Assembly: GCA_021772895.1 (NCBI GenBank)
Contig: JAJFLC010000015.1
Coordinates: forward strand, 186,001 to 250,000
DNA: 64,000 nt
From: Mariprofundaceae bacterium
GTDB lineage: Bacteria; Pseudomonadota; Zetaproteobacteria; Mariprofundales; Mariprofundaceae
Direction: 5' to 3'
Shown: positions 54,041 to 62,909 of the stretch, one piece after another
Layout of the letters: each line of letters opens with the position of its first letter
Position numbering within the stretch: the stretch's first letter is position 1
Made by a program: the position numbers and the translations under genes
Notes under the pieces: generated by a model
What the model was told of the DNA's origin: nothing
Databases searched by the model: none
Seen by the model: the letters and a program-made list of their open reading frames with translations, nothing else

Positions 54041-55471
54041 CTAAGCAACAGCCTGAGTCTGCTCTCGCTCCTGTGCAACACGACCTTTACCAATCGTCAG
54101 TAGATCCCAGACAAGTAATACAATACCTACAGAGGTTATAAGTCCGAAAATCATTCGCCACTCCATACCCTGTATAAACCAGGGGTGAGTCTGTGCTGAA
54201 AAATAGCCATACCATGTGGAGCCACCGACTGCCCGTTCAATGAAAGACTGTTCATAACCGGATATCAGCAACGCAACCGTCATTCCGACCACACCCATAT
54301 TGAGTAAACCCAACGACCATTTCCATTTCCAACCGCCATCGGGGAGGTTAGATCCCAAGCCTTTTTGCCCACGCATATAAGGTACTGCGATATAGATCAT
54401 CGCAATAACGATCGTGGCATAAGCACCAAAGAAAGCCAGATGACCATGTGATGCCGACCACTGTGTACCATGCGTATAGAGATTGATCTGCGGCAGTGTG
54501 TGCATAAAACCCCAAACACCTGCGCCAAAGAAATTACCAAAAGCATGCGCAATCAACCATGCCAGTGCAGGATTGTTGTTACCTTTCATATGCCGTGCAC
54601 CCGCGTCATAAACTGCATGCACAACCATTGCCACCAGAGGAATCGGTTCGAGTGCCGAGAAGAAACCACCGATGGTTAACCAGTATTCAGGTGTACCAAT
54701 CCAGAAATAGTGGTGACCCAAGCCAAGAATACCGGAACCAAACATCAGCGCCACTTCAATATAGAGCCATGTCGTGACAATTTTACGATCGACTTTCAAC
54801 ACTTTCATCAGGCCCCAGGCCATCAGACAGCCAACCAAAACTTCCCACGTCGCTTCGACCCAAAGGTGAATGACCCACCACCACCAGTATTGATCCACTG
54901 AAATATTGGGCGTATAAAACATGCCAGCGAGATAAATACCTGCCAGTGCGACGAGATCAAGTGTCAGTACACCAGAAATCCCACTCCATTTTCCCTTCGA
55001 AAACGTTGCTGCCACATTGTAGAAAAATACCAGCATACAAATCACGATACCAATATCTGCCCAACGTGGTGCTTCGATATATTCACGACCTTCATTCACA
55101 AACCAACGTGTAAAGTCGTCTCCTGGACCAGACTGAACCAGTAGAAACACCAAAACCACGACAGCTACGGCAGAAGTTAATACCCAAAAAGCAAGCTGAC
55201 CAAGCTTCAGGCCAACAATCTCAGTTTCACTCTCTTCTTCCAACAGCCAATAGACCGATCCAATAAAACCATACAGCAACCACACCACCATGGCATTGAT
55301 ATGCACGGTGCGCGTCACATTAAAATCCAACATGCCAAACAGAAGTTCAGGGTAAAGGTATTGCATACCAGAGAGCAGCCCAAAAATAATTTGGGCCACA
55401 AACAATGAAATCGCTACGGTATAATATTTAACAGCCAGTTGCTGGCCACCATTCAGATGATCGAGTTTCAT
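54041..55471 (-). CDS. norB: Nitric oxide reductase subunit B (cNOR)
   Basis: 476 residues with twelve membrane segments. NorB reduces NO to N2O at a haem b3/non-haem iron centre and receives electrons from NorC. Haem and FeB ligands are visible in RTVHINAMVVWLLYG, VIHLWVEATWEVL, GLGHHYFWIGTPEYW and WSASHGHLAFFGAY. The length without a fused quinol-oxidase extension, and norC directly upstream, show the cytochrome-c-dependent type. Only 3 bp separate it from norC. NorD and NorQ, often linked, are not in the window. Confidence 0.95.
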   Translation of the reverse strand: MKLDHLNGGQQLAVKYYTVAISLFVAQIIFGLLSGMQYLYPELLFGMLDFNVTRTVHINAMVVWLLYGFIGSVYWLLEEESETEIVGLKLGQLAFWVLTSAVAVVVLVFLLVQSGPGDDFTRWFVNEGREYIEAPRWADIGIVICMLVFFYNVAATFSKGKWSGISGVLTLDLVALAGIYLAGMFYTPNISVDQYWWWWVIHLWVEATWEVLVGCLMAWGLMKVLKVDRKIVTTWLYIEVALMFGSGILGLGHHYFWIGTPEYWLTIGGFFSALEPIPLVAMVVHAVYDAGARHMKGNNNPALAWLIAHAFGNFFGAGVWGFMHTLPQINLYTHGTQWSASHGHLAFFGAYATIVIAMIYIAVPYMRGQKGLGSNLPDGGWKWKWSLGLLNMGVVGMTVALLISGYEQSFIERAVGGSTWYGYFSAQTHPWFIQGMEWRMIFGLITSVGIVLLVWDLLTIGKGRVAQEREQTQAVA

Positions 55472-55474
55472 GGC

Positions 55475-56074
55475 TTAGCCCTCCTTATCTATGACTGTAA
55501 AGTTGTATGGAAATCCATTGGTATCGATAGACGACATCCATTTCAGGAATGCAACCACCGCCATCGCTTCCCCCCTGCTTAAGTGAAGGTTTGGCATCAT
55601 TCGGCCCGATCCGAAAGAACGAGCATTTTCTACAGGATCCATAAGAAATGCTATCATCATCTCTTCACGTTCTTCTTCTGAACTCCAGCCCGGATCCAAC
55701 CACGCTTTGGTCAAATCAGGCGCAAAATAAGAACCATTGCCAAGCAGTGTGTGACAACCCATGCAATTTCGTCCCTGAGTGATCTTCTTGCCATATGATA
55801 CCAGTGCTTCTGCTTCTTCTTCACTTAGCATCTTGCCAAACAAAGGATCCTCACCACCAATCAACGGCACCTGAATGTTTCGTTCATCATTAAATTTATA
55901 GTCTATGTGTTTGTTAATCACTGAATAGGCGGGAACACGTTCACTGCCCGCAGTAATTTTAGGGATTGAATCTAAAGTAAGGATAATCAGTACGACAAAC
56001 ATAGAACCTGTTACCCATATTGCTGTTTTTTTCCAGAATACTTCACTGGACCACCAGGGTGTTGCATTATTCAT
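55475..56074 (-). CDS. norC: Nitric oxide reductase subunit C (cytochrome c)
   Basis: 199 residues. An N-terminal membrane anchor (AIWVTGSMFVVLIILTL) is followed by a periplasmic cytochrome c domain with the haem site CMGCHT and distal Met in GRMMPNLHLS. It passes electrons from soluble cytochromes to NorB. It overlaps the preceding membrane-protein gene by 4 bp (ATGA) and abuts norB. Slightly longer than the usual 150 residues because of an extra segment (residues 40-85) after the anchor. Confidence 0.94.
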   Translation of the reverse strand: MNNATPWWSSEVFWKKTAIWVTGSMFVVLIILTLDSIPKITAGSERVPAYSVINKHIDYKFNDERNIQVPLIGGEDPLFGKMLSEEEAEALVSYGKKITQGRNCMGCHTLLGNGSYFAPDLTKAWLDPGWSSEEEREEMMIAFLMDPVENARSFGSGRMMPNLHLSRGEAMAVVAFLKWMSSIDTNGFPYNFTVIDKEG

Positions 56075-56451
56075 ACGCTCTCCTCCTTAATCGTTTTATT
56101 GATCGGTTGATTGGAACCAGGTTCGAGGTCTTTTTCATCTGCCTCAGGGGCCACGCTGCTTGCATGCGTAGCCACACAAAGATTCCAGATGCCATGAGGT
56201 GCTAACAGATAGCCCACAAGCATGGTGATAACCAGCCACCACCAAAAACCATGCAGATGGGCCGCTGAGCCAAGAACAAGGACTGAAATAAAAAGAATAC
56301 CGTAAGAGGCATAAGCTAAGACCATCATCCAGGGCTTGGATTGGAGACGAGACCAGGCAAAAAGAAGTGCATACAAAGCTCCGGCCATAATGACCATCGC
56401 TCCGGAGAAAAAAACGATGAAAAAATCTTTCAGTTCAACAGGTTCAAGCAC
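56071..56451 (-). CDS. Small membrane protein first in the nor operon
   Basis: 126 residues starting at GTG (MLEPVELKDFFIVFFSGAM). Three hydrophobic segments (VIMAGALYALLFAW; YGILFISVLVLGSA; FWWWLVITMLVGYLLAP) and a hydrophilic C-terminus. I do not recognise a named family; its place before norC-norB and the 4-bp overlap with norC suggest a role in assembly or stability of the reductase, perhaps comparable to NorE/NorF. Basis is position only. Confidence 0.65.
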   Translation of the reverse strand: MLEPVELKDFFIVFFSGAMVIMAGALYALLFAWSRLQSKPWMMVLAYASYGILFISVLVLGSAAHLHGFWWWLVITMLVGYLLAPHGIWNLCVATHASSVAPEADEKDLEPGSNQPINKTIKEESV

Positions 56452-56484
56452 AGTCCCACCCTATGGAAATCTTGTATCCCTGTT

Positions 56485-56512
56485 ATTCTAGACCATCTGG
56501 AATGAACCGCAA
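56485..56512 (-). promoter_or_regulatory. Possible promoter of the nor operon
   Basis: On the minus strand TTGCGG, 16 bp and TAGAAT lie about 34 bp before the GTG of the first gene. I see no convincing FNR/NNR (TTGAT-N4-ATCAA) or NsrR palindrome in the 94 bp to cvfB. Confidence 0.4.
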
Positions 56513-56545
56513 CCTTCGATCATAACGCGACCTGCTTTGCATAAT

Positions 56546-57385
56546 TCAGACATGATTAAGACGAATGCCATTGTCCTCAAGTTTAATCAGCTTCTTTTTA
56601 TAGAGTGAACCGATCGCCTTTTTAAACTTAGCCTTACTCACACCAAAAAGTGCTTTGATCTCTTCCGGTGGGCTTTTATCTGTTACTGCAATGAAACCGT
56701 CTTTTTTTCGGAGCTGTTCCATGATCTGACCTCCAACATCAGCTGTCTTTTCAGATGGTAGTTGATGCAAACAGATATCAATTTTTCCATCATTACGGAT
56801 GTGTTTGATAAAACCTTTGAGTTTTTCACCGCGCTTCAAATCCCGCACCACCTCCTGATGATGCAAAAGCCCCCAGTGCGAATTGTTAACGATTAATTTA
56901 TAACCAAGCTCAGACTTGTTAGCGACAAATAAATCAACGGCTTCACCCACTTCAAAATCATCTTCGGATTCATCATAAAGCAGATCATTCAGCCGGGCTG
57001 AAGCGACAATACGGTCGCTGTCTTCATCAAGATAAATGCCCACCACATAGCGTTTATGCTCTTCCATTTTTGGTTTTTGTTCAGCAAAAGGTACGAGCAG
57101 ATCTTTTGGCAGCCCCCAATCAAGAAAAGCTCCATTGCTCGTCACCGAGACTACCTTCAAACAGGCGAATTCACCCAGCATGGCATAAGGTTTTTCGGTG
57201 GTCGCAATAACCCGGTCTTCTGAGTCACGATAAATGAACACCTCGATCTCATCACCTACAACACAATCTTTGGGCACATAACGGACAGGAAGAAGGATTT
57301 CACCCAAAGCACCACCATCAAGGTAAAGGCCAAAATCAACCGCTTTGACCACCTTCATTTTGTTCAATTTACCAATTTCAACCAT
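56546..57385 (-). CDS. CvfB-type S1 RNA-binding protein
   Basis: 279 residues. Successive S1-like modules (VVKAVDFGLYLDGGALGEILLPVRYVP; VVSVTSNGAFLDWGLPKDLLVPFAEQKP; GWLL-like HWGLLHHQEVVRDLKRGEKLKGFIKHIRNDGKIDICL) and a C-terminal winged helix (EEIKALFGVSKAKFKKAIGSLYKKKLIKLEDNGIRL) are the layout of CvfB/YitL. It binds RNA; in other bacteria it affects gene expression and virulence. It lies upstream of the nor operon in the same direction. Confidence 0.92.
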   Translation of the reverse strand: MVEIGKLNKMKVVKAVDFGLYLDGGALGEILLPVRYVPKDCVVGDEIEVFIYRDSEDRVIATTEKPYAMLGEFACLKVVSVTSNGAFLDWGLPKDLLVPFAEQKPKMEEHKRYVVGIYLDEDSDRIVASARLNDLLYDESEDDFEVGEAVDLFVANKSELGYKLIVNNSHWGLLHHQEVVRDLKRGEKLKGFIKHIRNDGKIDICLHQLPSEKTADVGGQIMEQLRKKDGFIAVTDKSPPEEIKALFGVSKAKFKKAIGSLYKKKLIKLEDNGIRLNHV

Positions 57386-57525
57386 GAAAAGACCTCATAA
57401 AGAAGCCGATACTGCATTCATCGCTTAGCGCTTTATATAATTAATTCAAATGTATTAGGAAAATGGTCAGGACAAGTTTCAAAACATAACTGTTTATTGC
57501 TGAATACCTGATACAACTCGAAAAA

Positions 57526-58296
57526 CTACATCAATACCTGTAAACTAAATTTAAACGGATTCGCCTGATCACCAAAACTCAGTGTGTGATTGCCCATGGT
57601 AAGTGGTACAACGGCATCGGTTTTTCCATGCCCCAAACGCTGCTCATCCAGCTCACAATAATCACCATATTGTGATACCCTCAACTGCAATTCGCCCGCT
57701 TCAGACATCTCAATGATGATGTGTTCCTCGCGCACAAGTTGACTGCACCCTGCCAGTTTCACATCAATATGTTTGGGTTCGCGAAACAGGTCTGTCACAC
57801 TCTGTGGGGGACGAAACGCACCAAAAACCCACGGTAAACGGCACACAATCCGTGGTTGATTACATAACGCCTGCTGAGCAGAATCATTTAACCCTTCAAG
57901 TTTTGCATAAGAAACAAATGTATCATCAAGCTCGTAAGGGTCTTCTTCTGTCAATGTACTTTTCAAACGCGAAAACAGAGCCGCCAACAGCGGTGTCAAA
58001 CGGCTTCCCGGCCCATTCACCAGACGAATCAAAGCACCCCGATCAATCACTTCGACTTCACCATCGGTTAAAGCAATCACCGTTGCAGTTCGCTGCTGGG
58101 ACAACCCTGCAAGGCCCAGTTCACCAACAATTTCACCCGCCTGAAGTGTCGAAACCTCAATTACACCATCACGATTTTTGCGGCGCACTTCAACCCAACC
58201 GGACTTGATCAAATACGCCACCGTATCTTCATCACCCTGCCCTATGAGCGCATCACCCTCTTTGAATGCCATCATGTTTGCCATATCGTCCCTCAC
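57526..58296 (-). CDS. Cyclic-nucleotide-binding-domain protein with FHA-like C-terminus
   Basis: 256 residues. Residues 8-115 are a cNMP-binding barrel (FKEGDALIGQGDEDTVAYLIKSGWVEVRR, AGEIVGELGLAGLSQQRTATVIALTDGEVEVIDR). A PGEI-GELGL-like cassette is present, so nucleotide binding is possible. There is no CRP-type helix-turn-helix. The last 80 residues (GCSQLVREEHIIIEMSEAGELQLRVSQYGDYCELDEQRLGHG, then LTMGNHTLSFGDQANPFKF) have the strand pattern of an FHA domain, but with weak phosphopeptide-binding residues. Likely a signalling adaptor (inference). Confidence 0.75.
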   Translation of the reverse strand: MRDDMANMMAFKEGDALIGQGDEDTVAYLIKSGWVEVRRKNRDGVIEVSTLQAGEIVGELGLAGLSQQRTATVIALTDGEVEVIDRGALIRLVNGPGSRLTPLLAALFSRLKSTLTEEDPYELDDTFVSYAKLEGLNDSAQQALCNQPRIVCRLPWVFGAFRPPQSVTDLFREPKHIDVKLAGCSQLVREEHIIIEMSEAGELQLRVSQYGDYCELDEQRLGHGKTDAVVPLTMGNHTLSFGDQANPFKFSLQVLM

Positions 58297-58368
58297 ACAT
58301 CCACCAGTATGTAAAAAAAATTACATGATTAACCAACAACGTTCTTTATTCTGTGTCAAATGTCACAT

Positions 58369-58387
58369 TGCAATGAGAACCATTCAC
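58369..58387. promoter_or_regulatory. Possible Fur box
   Basis: AATGAGAACCATT matches 11 of 13 positions of the core of the Fur consensus (AATGATAATCATT). It lies between the cNMP gene and the DUF971 gene, 72 bp from the former start and 123 bp from the latter. Flanks do not match well. Confidence 0.35.
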
Positions 58388-58509
58388 CTCTGTTCACCAG
58401 CAGACTAAACCCATAAATGGCCAAGTGTTGTATACATATAAAATATACTTAAACTCAACGTCTGATGCAAAGACGCGCCAAATCATACACATAAAAACTG
58501 GAGATCATC

Positions 58510-58827
58510 ATGTCATACCCTACCCCGATTGCCATGCGCAGCTCCCTTAAAGCTGCCCAACTGGAAATTGATTGGGATGATGATCATAAAAGTATTTATT
58601 CACATGAATATCTACGTGTTCACTGTCCATGTGCCGATTGTCGCGGTCATACCCCAGACCAGGCCAAAGTGATTACAGGCAAAGAAAATGTGCACGCTAC
58701 TCATATCGAATTGGCCGGGAATTATGCGATTCGCATCGAGTTTGATGATCAACATGGCACGGGCATCTATGCTTATTCTGAACTTCGAAACAATATGTGT
58801 CAGTGTCCTGAGTGCAAAACCGACTAA
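58510..58827 (+). CDS. DUF971 protein
   Basis: 105 residues. MRSSLKAAQLEIDWDDDHKSIYSHEYLRVHCPCADCRGH is typical of DUF971 (GBBH-like fold) with C-x-C-x2-C and a second set CQCPEC near the end. This family is often linked to Fe-S assembly and to ApbC/Mrp-type proteins. Cysteine content here suggests metal or cluster binding. TGGAGAT precedes the ATG. Confidence 0.9.
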   Translation: MSYPTPIAMRSSLKAAQLEIDWDDDHKSIYSHEYLRVHCPCADCRGHTPDQAKVITGKENVHATHIELAGNYAIRIEFDDQHGTGIYAYSELRNNMCQCPECKTD

Positions 58828-58836
58828 GAAAGTATA

Positions 58837-59166
58837 TTAGACTTTACGCTCGAAACAGTGAACCCAGACCTGTGCATCTTCGTTCCAATCCATGCCTTTA
58901 TGCATACGGAGAATCAACGATTTATACATCGCCAGTGATGGATAACCTTCAGCCCGAGCATCCACATCGCTCATCTCACCAAGACGTTGCCGCTTGAGTG
59001 CAGTCACCACAAAAGAAATTTCATCCAATTCAAACGTTTCGCCCGGATACGCATAAACACCATCACGGCGCTGTTGTGTTTTTTCACCTTTCAGCGCGGC
59101 CATAACCAATTTCGGATGGCGGACAAGTCGATCAATAGCGCAAGTTTTTTCAGGAAAGTCGTTCAT
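58837..59166 (-). CDS. ASCH-like domain protein
   Basis: 109 residues from the ATG at 59166 (MNDFPEKTCAIDRLVRHPKLVMAALKGEKTQQRR). The K-x-x-x-x-G-x-K-T-x-x-x-R pattern, then GVYAYPGETFELDEISFVV and ALKRQRLGEMSDVDARAEGYPSL, resemble the ASCH/PUA-related fold, which binds RNA or nucleotides. Known relatives include YqfB amidohydrolase and RNA-binding proteins; no choice can be made. It ends 9 bp from DUF971, tail to tail. Confidence 0.65.
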   Translation of the reverse strand: MNDFPEKTCAIDRLVRHPKLVMAALKGEKTQQRRDGVYAYPGETFELDEISFVVTALKRQRLGEMSDVDARAEGYPSLAMYKSLILRMHKGMDWNEDAQVWVHCFERKV

Positions 59167-59286
59167 ATTACCGCCATATATCAATGATTAGATTGCACCA
59201 CATTATCCACACTTCCATAAAGAGTAACAGGGAACTGCGATTTAAAACCTGCATTGCAGCCAATCAAAAGCAGACTGCAATCAACC

Positions 59287-59814
59287 TCATTCTTTTCGCT
59301 CTTCTTCTGAACAAGTCGGTTTAATATCATAGCCCAAGTAATAGTATTCATGCCATAGACGCTTCGAGCCTTGCCGTGCTAAAAAGTGAAGACCTTCAAG
59401 GCTTGCACAACGACTGAACTTGACAGAGTGATTATTAAGATGATTCGTAAGAATTACCTCCTTATCCTCAATTTTTAGCAATACCTCTGATGCGATGACA
59501 GCAACGCCTAATTCTCCTCTTACACTAGCTGCTTGCTCTAGCTGAATATCATAGGAAGTACCATCCAAAAATGCTTCTAACTTACATGGAGTTTCTCGTA
59601 AATTGACAACTTTACCGCGTGTCCACCTTTGAGGATCAAAAACAATGACATGAATGGTCTGGCCCGGTTTCAGCTCTTCACCTTGAAAAGTAACGCACGC
59701 CAAAGAAGGGGAAAACGTCGCAGCAATTCCAAACTGAAATGCTTGATCGTTAGCAAAAGCATTTGAAGTAAACATAATGCTCAATAATGCACATAAAAGA
59801 ATTAGTTTTTTCAT
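59287..59814 (-). CDS. Unknown exported protein
   Basis: 175 residues from the ATG at 59814, chosen because it gives a clean signal peptide (MKKLILLCALLSIMFTSNAFA); the track starts 25 codons earlier. The mature part is beta-rich (FGIAATFSPSLACVTFQGEELKPGQTIHVIVFD) with Cys residues at several positions and ends in CSEEERKE. No family recognised. It follows recQ by 78 bp in the same direction. Probably periplasmic. Confidence 0.65.
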   Translation of the reverse strand: MKKLILLCALLSIMFTSNAFANDQAFQFGIAATFSPSLACVTFQGEELKPGQTIHVIVFDPQRWTRGKVVNLRETPCKLEAFLDGTSYDIQLEQAASVRGELGVAVIASEVLLKIEDKEVILTNHLNNHSVKFSRCASLEGLHFLARQGSKRLWHEYYYLGYDIKPTCSEEERKE

Positions 59815-59892
59815 GTGTATATTAAGACTGTTTATGATCTTCATAAGATTTCTCTTCCCCCAAGGCGTGGCTATATATAAAAGGTTCATGCC

Positions 59893-61686
59893 TTATGCTC
59901 TACTTGTTTGAATACAGTTGAGAAAGACTTCACCAAAACGCTCCAGCTTCACTTGCCCTACGCCATTAATTTCGAGCATCTGGTCGGATGTTGCAGGTTT
60001 AAGCTGAGCCATATGCATCAATGTGGCATCGCCAAATACGATATATGGCGGCACATTCATTTCATCTGCAAGTCTCTTTCGTAACTCTCGCAGCTTATCA
60101 AACAATGCTTCGTCATGCGGTGAATCCATGCGCTGTTTTTTCTTGCGAACCTTTTTGATTTTTGAGCTGATTCTCGGCTTGGCCAGTTCGAGTTCCATCT
60201 CTCCACGCAATAATGGTCTGGCAGATGCCGTAAGTTTCAATACCGAATAGTTTGCAATATCCTGAATCAGAAAACCACGATGAATCAGTTGCCGGAAAAT
60301 GGCAGACCATTCTTCTTCACTTCGCTCTTTCCCAATACCATAAGTTGAGAGCTGATCATGCCGTCTCGTTTGAATACGTTCATTTTCTGAACCACGCAGC
60401 ACATCAATCACATATTTCAGACCAAAACCCTGATCAAGCCTGTAAACGCAGGATAATGCCTTCTGTGCATCCTCTTTGGCATCGAAAGTCTCTGGTGGGT
60501 CGAGACAAATGTCACAGTTACCACACGCGGCATCCATCAACTCATCAAAATAATTAAGCAACACCCGGCGACGGCAGGTGGTTGCTTCGGAAAAGCTGAT
60601 CATCGCATTAAGTTTATGCAGTTCGATTCGTTTTTGATTTTCATTTTCATTCTGCTCAATCATCCGCCGAGCAGCCATCATATCCTGTGTACCTGAGAGT
60701 AAAAATGCTTCGGAAGCAAGACCATCACGCCCGGCTCGCCCGGTCTCCTGATAATAACCTTCGATGTTTTTAGGTAAGTCATAATGCACCACAAAACGGA
60801 CATTGGGTTTATCAATGCCCATGCCAAAAGCAACCGTTGCCACCACAACATTCACCTCATCTCTGAGGAATGCATCCTGCACATGTGCCCGCTGAGCTGC
60901 AGGAAGTCCAGCATGATAAGCTTCTGATTTAATGCCATGCAGCTTCAGTTTTTCAGCCACCTGCTCCACTCGTTTTCGGCTTAAAGCATACACAATGCCC
61001 GACTCTCCCCGGTACTTCTCCAGAAATGTTGTGAGCTGATTGAGCGGTTGATGCTTCTCGATCACAGCATAACGGATATTGGGGCGATCAAAGCTGCTTA
61101 TATGATGGCGTGCCTCGCCAAGCCCTAATACCTGAACGATATCCTTGCGTGTCTGAGCATCTGCTGTCGCCGTTAATGCGATCAACGGTATACGAGGGAA
61201 ATGAACCCGAAGTGCACTTAATCGCTGATATTCCGGCCTGAAATCATGACCCCACTGTGATACACAATGCGCTTCATCAATGGCAAAAAGACTGATATCA
61301 ATCTCTGCCAGCCGTTCCAGAAATTCTTCGGACAGCAAACGTTCCGGCGCAATGTAAAGCAGATCAATTTCATGCGAGTGCAACTTTGCCAGCACCTGCC
61401 GTGCTTCCTGAGACTTCAGTGATGAATTATAAAATTCCGCAGAAACACCATTGGCTTTTAACGCATCCACCTGATCCTTCATCAAAGATATCAACGGCGA
61501 GACCACAATTGCCACACCAGATCGAACCATGGCAGGAATCTGATAACAGAGTGATTTACCACCGCCTGTTGGCATCAGCACAAAGCTGTCACGGCCATCA
61601 ATAAGATCGGTAATCACCGCTTCCTGATTCGGGCGAAATGCCTCATAGCCAAAAGTTTTTTGAAGGATGTTAAGCGCTGAATCGAT
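59893..61686 (-). CDS. recQ: ATP-dependent DNA helicase RecQ, apparently starting at ATC
   Basis: 597 residues if read from 61686. Helicase motifs: MPTGGGKSLCYQIP (I), SPLISLMKDQV (Ia), FAIDEAHCVSQWGHDFRPEY (II), LTATAD (III), VATVAFGMGIDKPNVRFVVHYDLPKNIEGYYQETGRAGRDG (V, VI). The zinc site (CRRRVLLNYFDE, CGNCDICLDPP) and a C-terminal HRDC domain (LFDKLRELRKRLADEMNVPPYIVFGDATL) follow. The conserved N-terminus (IDSALNILQKTFGYEAFRPNQ) lies upstream of the first GTG, and its frame has no ATG, GTG or TTG back to a stop. AGGAG lies 7 bases before an ATC at the expected start. RecQ unwinds DNA in RecF-pathway repair. Confidence 0.92.
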   Translation of the reverse strand: MDSALNILQKTFGYEAFRPNQEAVITDLIDGRDSFVLMPTGGGKSLCYQIPAMVRSGVAIVVSPLISLMKDQVDALKANGVSAEFYNSSLKSQEARQVLAKLHSHEIDLLYIAPERLLSEEFLERLAEIDISLFAIDEAHCVSQWGHDFRPEYQRLSALRVHFPRIPLIALTATADAQTRKDIVQVLGLGEARHHISSFDRPNIRYAVIEKHQPLNQLTTFLEKYRGESGIVYALSRKRVEQVAEKLKLHGIKSEAYHAGLPAAQRAHVQDAFLRDEVNVVVATVAFGMGIDKPNVRFVVHYDLPKNIEGYYQETGRAGRDGLASEAFLLSGTQDMMAARRMIEQNENENQKRIELHKLNAMISFSEATTCRRRVLLNYFDELMDAACGNCDICLDPPETFDAKEDAQKALSCVYRLDQGFGLKYVIDVLRGSENERIQTRRHDQLSTYGIGKERSEEEWSAIFRQLIHRGFLIQDIANYSVLKLTASARPLLRGEMELELAKPRISSKIKKVRKKKQRMDSPHDEALFDKLRELRKRLADEMNVPPYIVFGDATLMHMAQLKPATSDQMLEINGVGQVKLERFGEVFLNCIQTSRA

Positions 61687-61761
61687 GGGAGAACTCCTGT
61701 TTAAATATCAGACTAGCGGATAAAAGAACATGAACAAGCAACCTTTGGAAGGTGTGAAGTT

Positions 61762-61959
61762 TTACAATCCCCAACGCTTTTGGCTGAGTGAAAAAAGAAA
61801 CCGTCGCCGCTCGCTTGTCGGCATCTGTCGCAACACAGCCAAATAAACGGCCTCATCTTCTGATAGCGACTCAGCCAGCGCAATTGCCTCGCGCTGTCCT
61901 TCAGCGTTCAAATGATTAAAAAGACTCAATGTCTCAATACTTAAATTCTCAGGATTCAT
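61762..61959 (-). CDS. Small unknown protein upstream of recQ
   Basis: 65 residues (MNPENLSIETLSLFNHLNAEGQREAIALAESLSEDE, ending SLSQKRWGL). Helical and charged; composition and the LNAEGQREAI phrase look like a real small protein, perhaps a regulator fragment, but no family is recognised. GGAA lies 9 bases before the ATG. It is 76 bp upstream of recQ in the same direction. Confidence 0.5.
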   Translation of the reverse strand: MNPENLSIETLSLFNHLNAEGQREAIALAESLSEDEAVYLAVLRQMPTSERRRFLFSLSQKRWGL

Positions 61960-62143
61960 TGTTCTATGGTTCCATCATAATGCTTTTAATCATCATGCAA
62001 ATCATAGCGCATTCGCCAAACAATAACTTATATATTTATCTTTAAATGTCTCTTTGCATTCATAATCAGTCGGATTTTTAACTTATTCTTGCAAAAACAA
62101 CATCGAAGCCCATCGTTATAGTCATTTAGTAGAGGGAATTCAT

Positions 62144-62854
62144 ATGACAACAGAAATTTATACTTCAGATTCCAGAGGCACGGCAGATCACGGCTGGCTG
62201 AAAAGTCGCCATACGTTCAGCTTTGGCAGTTACCATGATACAGCACGTATGGGCTTTGGTCTGTTGCGGGTCATCAACGATGATATCGTCGAGCCAGCCA
62301 TGGGTTTTGGTACCCATCCGCACGAAAACATGGAAATCATCTCCATTCCTTTAACCGGATCATTGCGACACGAAGATAGCATGGGCAATCAACACGTCAT
62401 CCGTGCCGGAGAAGTACAAATTATGTCTGCGGGTACAGGCATCACCCACTCTGAATACAATCATTCAGACAGTGAGGCGGTTAATTTTTTACAAATATGG
62501 GTATTGCCAAAGAAGATCAATATCACCCCACGCTATGATCAGAAATTATTTGAAAAAGAAGCCCGACATAATCAATTTCAATTGCTGGTTTCACCCACAG
62601 GCAGTGATGCTTCAGTCGCCATCAATCAGGATGCCTGGTTTTCTTTGACAGATCTTGATGAAGGCAAGTCCCTGACATATGCGCAGAATAAAACAGGGAG
62701 TGGCATCTATCTATTCATCCTTAAAGGCAAAACACAGATTGATTCGCACACACTTAACCCACGTGATGCCATCGCGGTCACAGAGATGCCATCCATAAAA
62801 ATCGATGCACTGGAGCCTTCACAGATACTTTGCATGGAAGTCCCCATGTCATAA
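62144..62854 (+). CDS. Pirin family protein (YhhW-like)
   Basis: 236 residues. STRGTADHGWLKSRHTFSFGSYHDTARMGFGLLRVINDDIVEPAMGFGTHPHENMEIISIPLTG is the pirin N-terminal cupin, with metal ligands in HPHENMEI and later H and E (GITHSEYNHS). The C-terminal part is a second, degenerate cupin. The E. coli homologue YhhW has quercetinase activity. AGAGGGAA precedes the ATG. It is convergent with the HxlR gene. Confidence 0.93.
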   Translation: MTTEIYTSDSRGTADHGWLKSRHTFSFGSYHDTARMGFGLLRVINDDIVEPAMGFGTHPHENMEIISIPLTGSLRHEDSMGNQHVIRAGEVQIMSAGTGITHSEYNHSDSEAVNFLQIWVLPKKINITPRYDQKLFEKEARHNQFQLLVSPTGSDASVAINQDAWFSLTDLDEGKSLTYAQNKTGSGIYLFILKGKTQIDSHTLNPRDAIAVTEMPSIKIDALEPSQILCMEVPMS

Positions 62855-62909
62855 GGTTTTCTTATTTCTTAAATAATTGAAATGCTATTAGGCCACAAGT
62901 TTTTTGGCA

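Noticed and set aside
56452-56545. FNR/NNR or NsrR site for the nor operon
   Set aside because: I found no palindrome close enough to either consensus.
59893-61617. recQ starting at the GTG of the track
   Set aside because: This would remove the conserved LQKTFGYEAFRPNQ segment, which is present in frame upstream.
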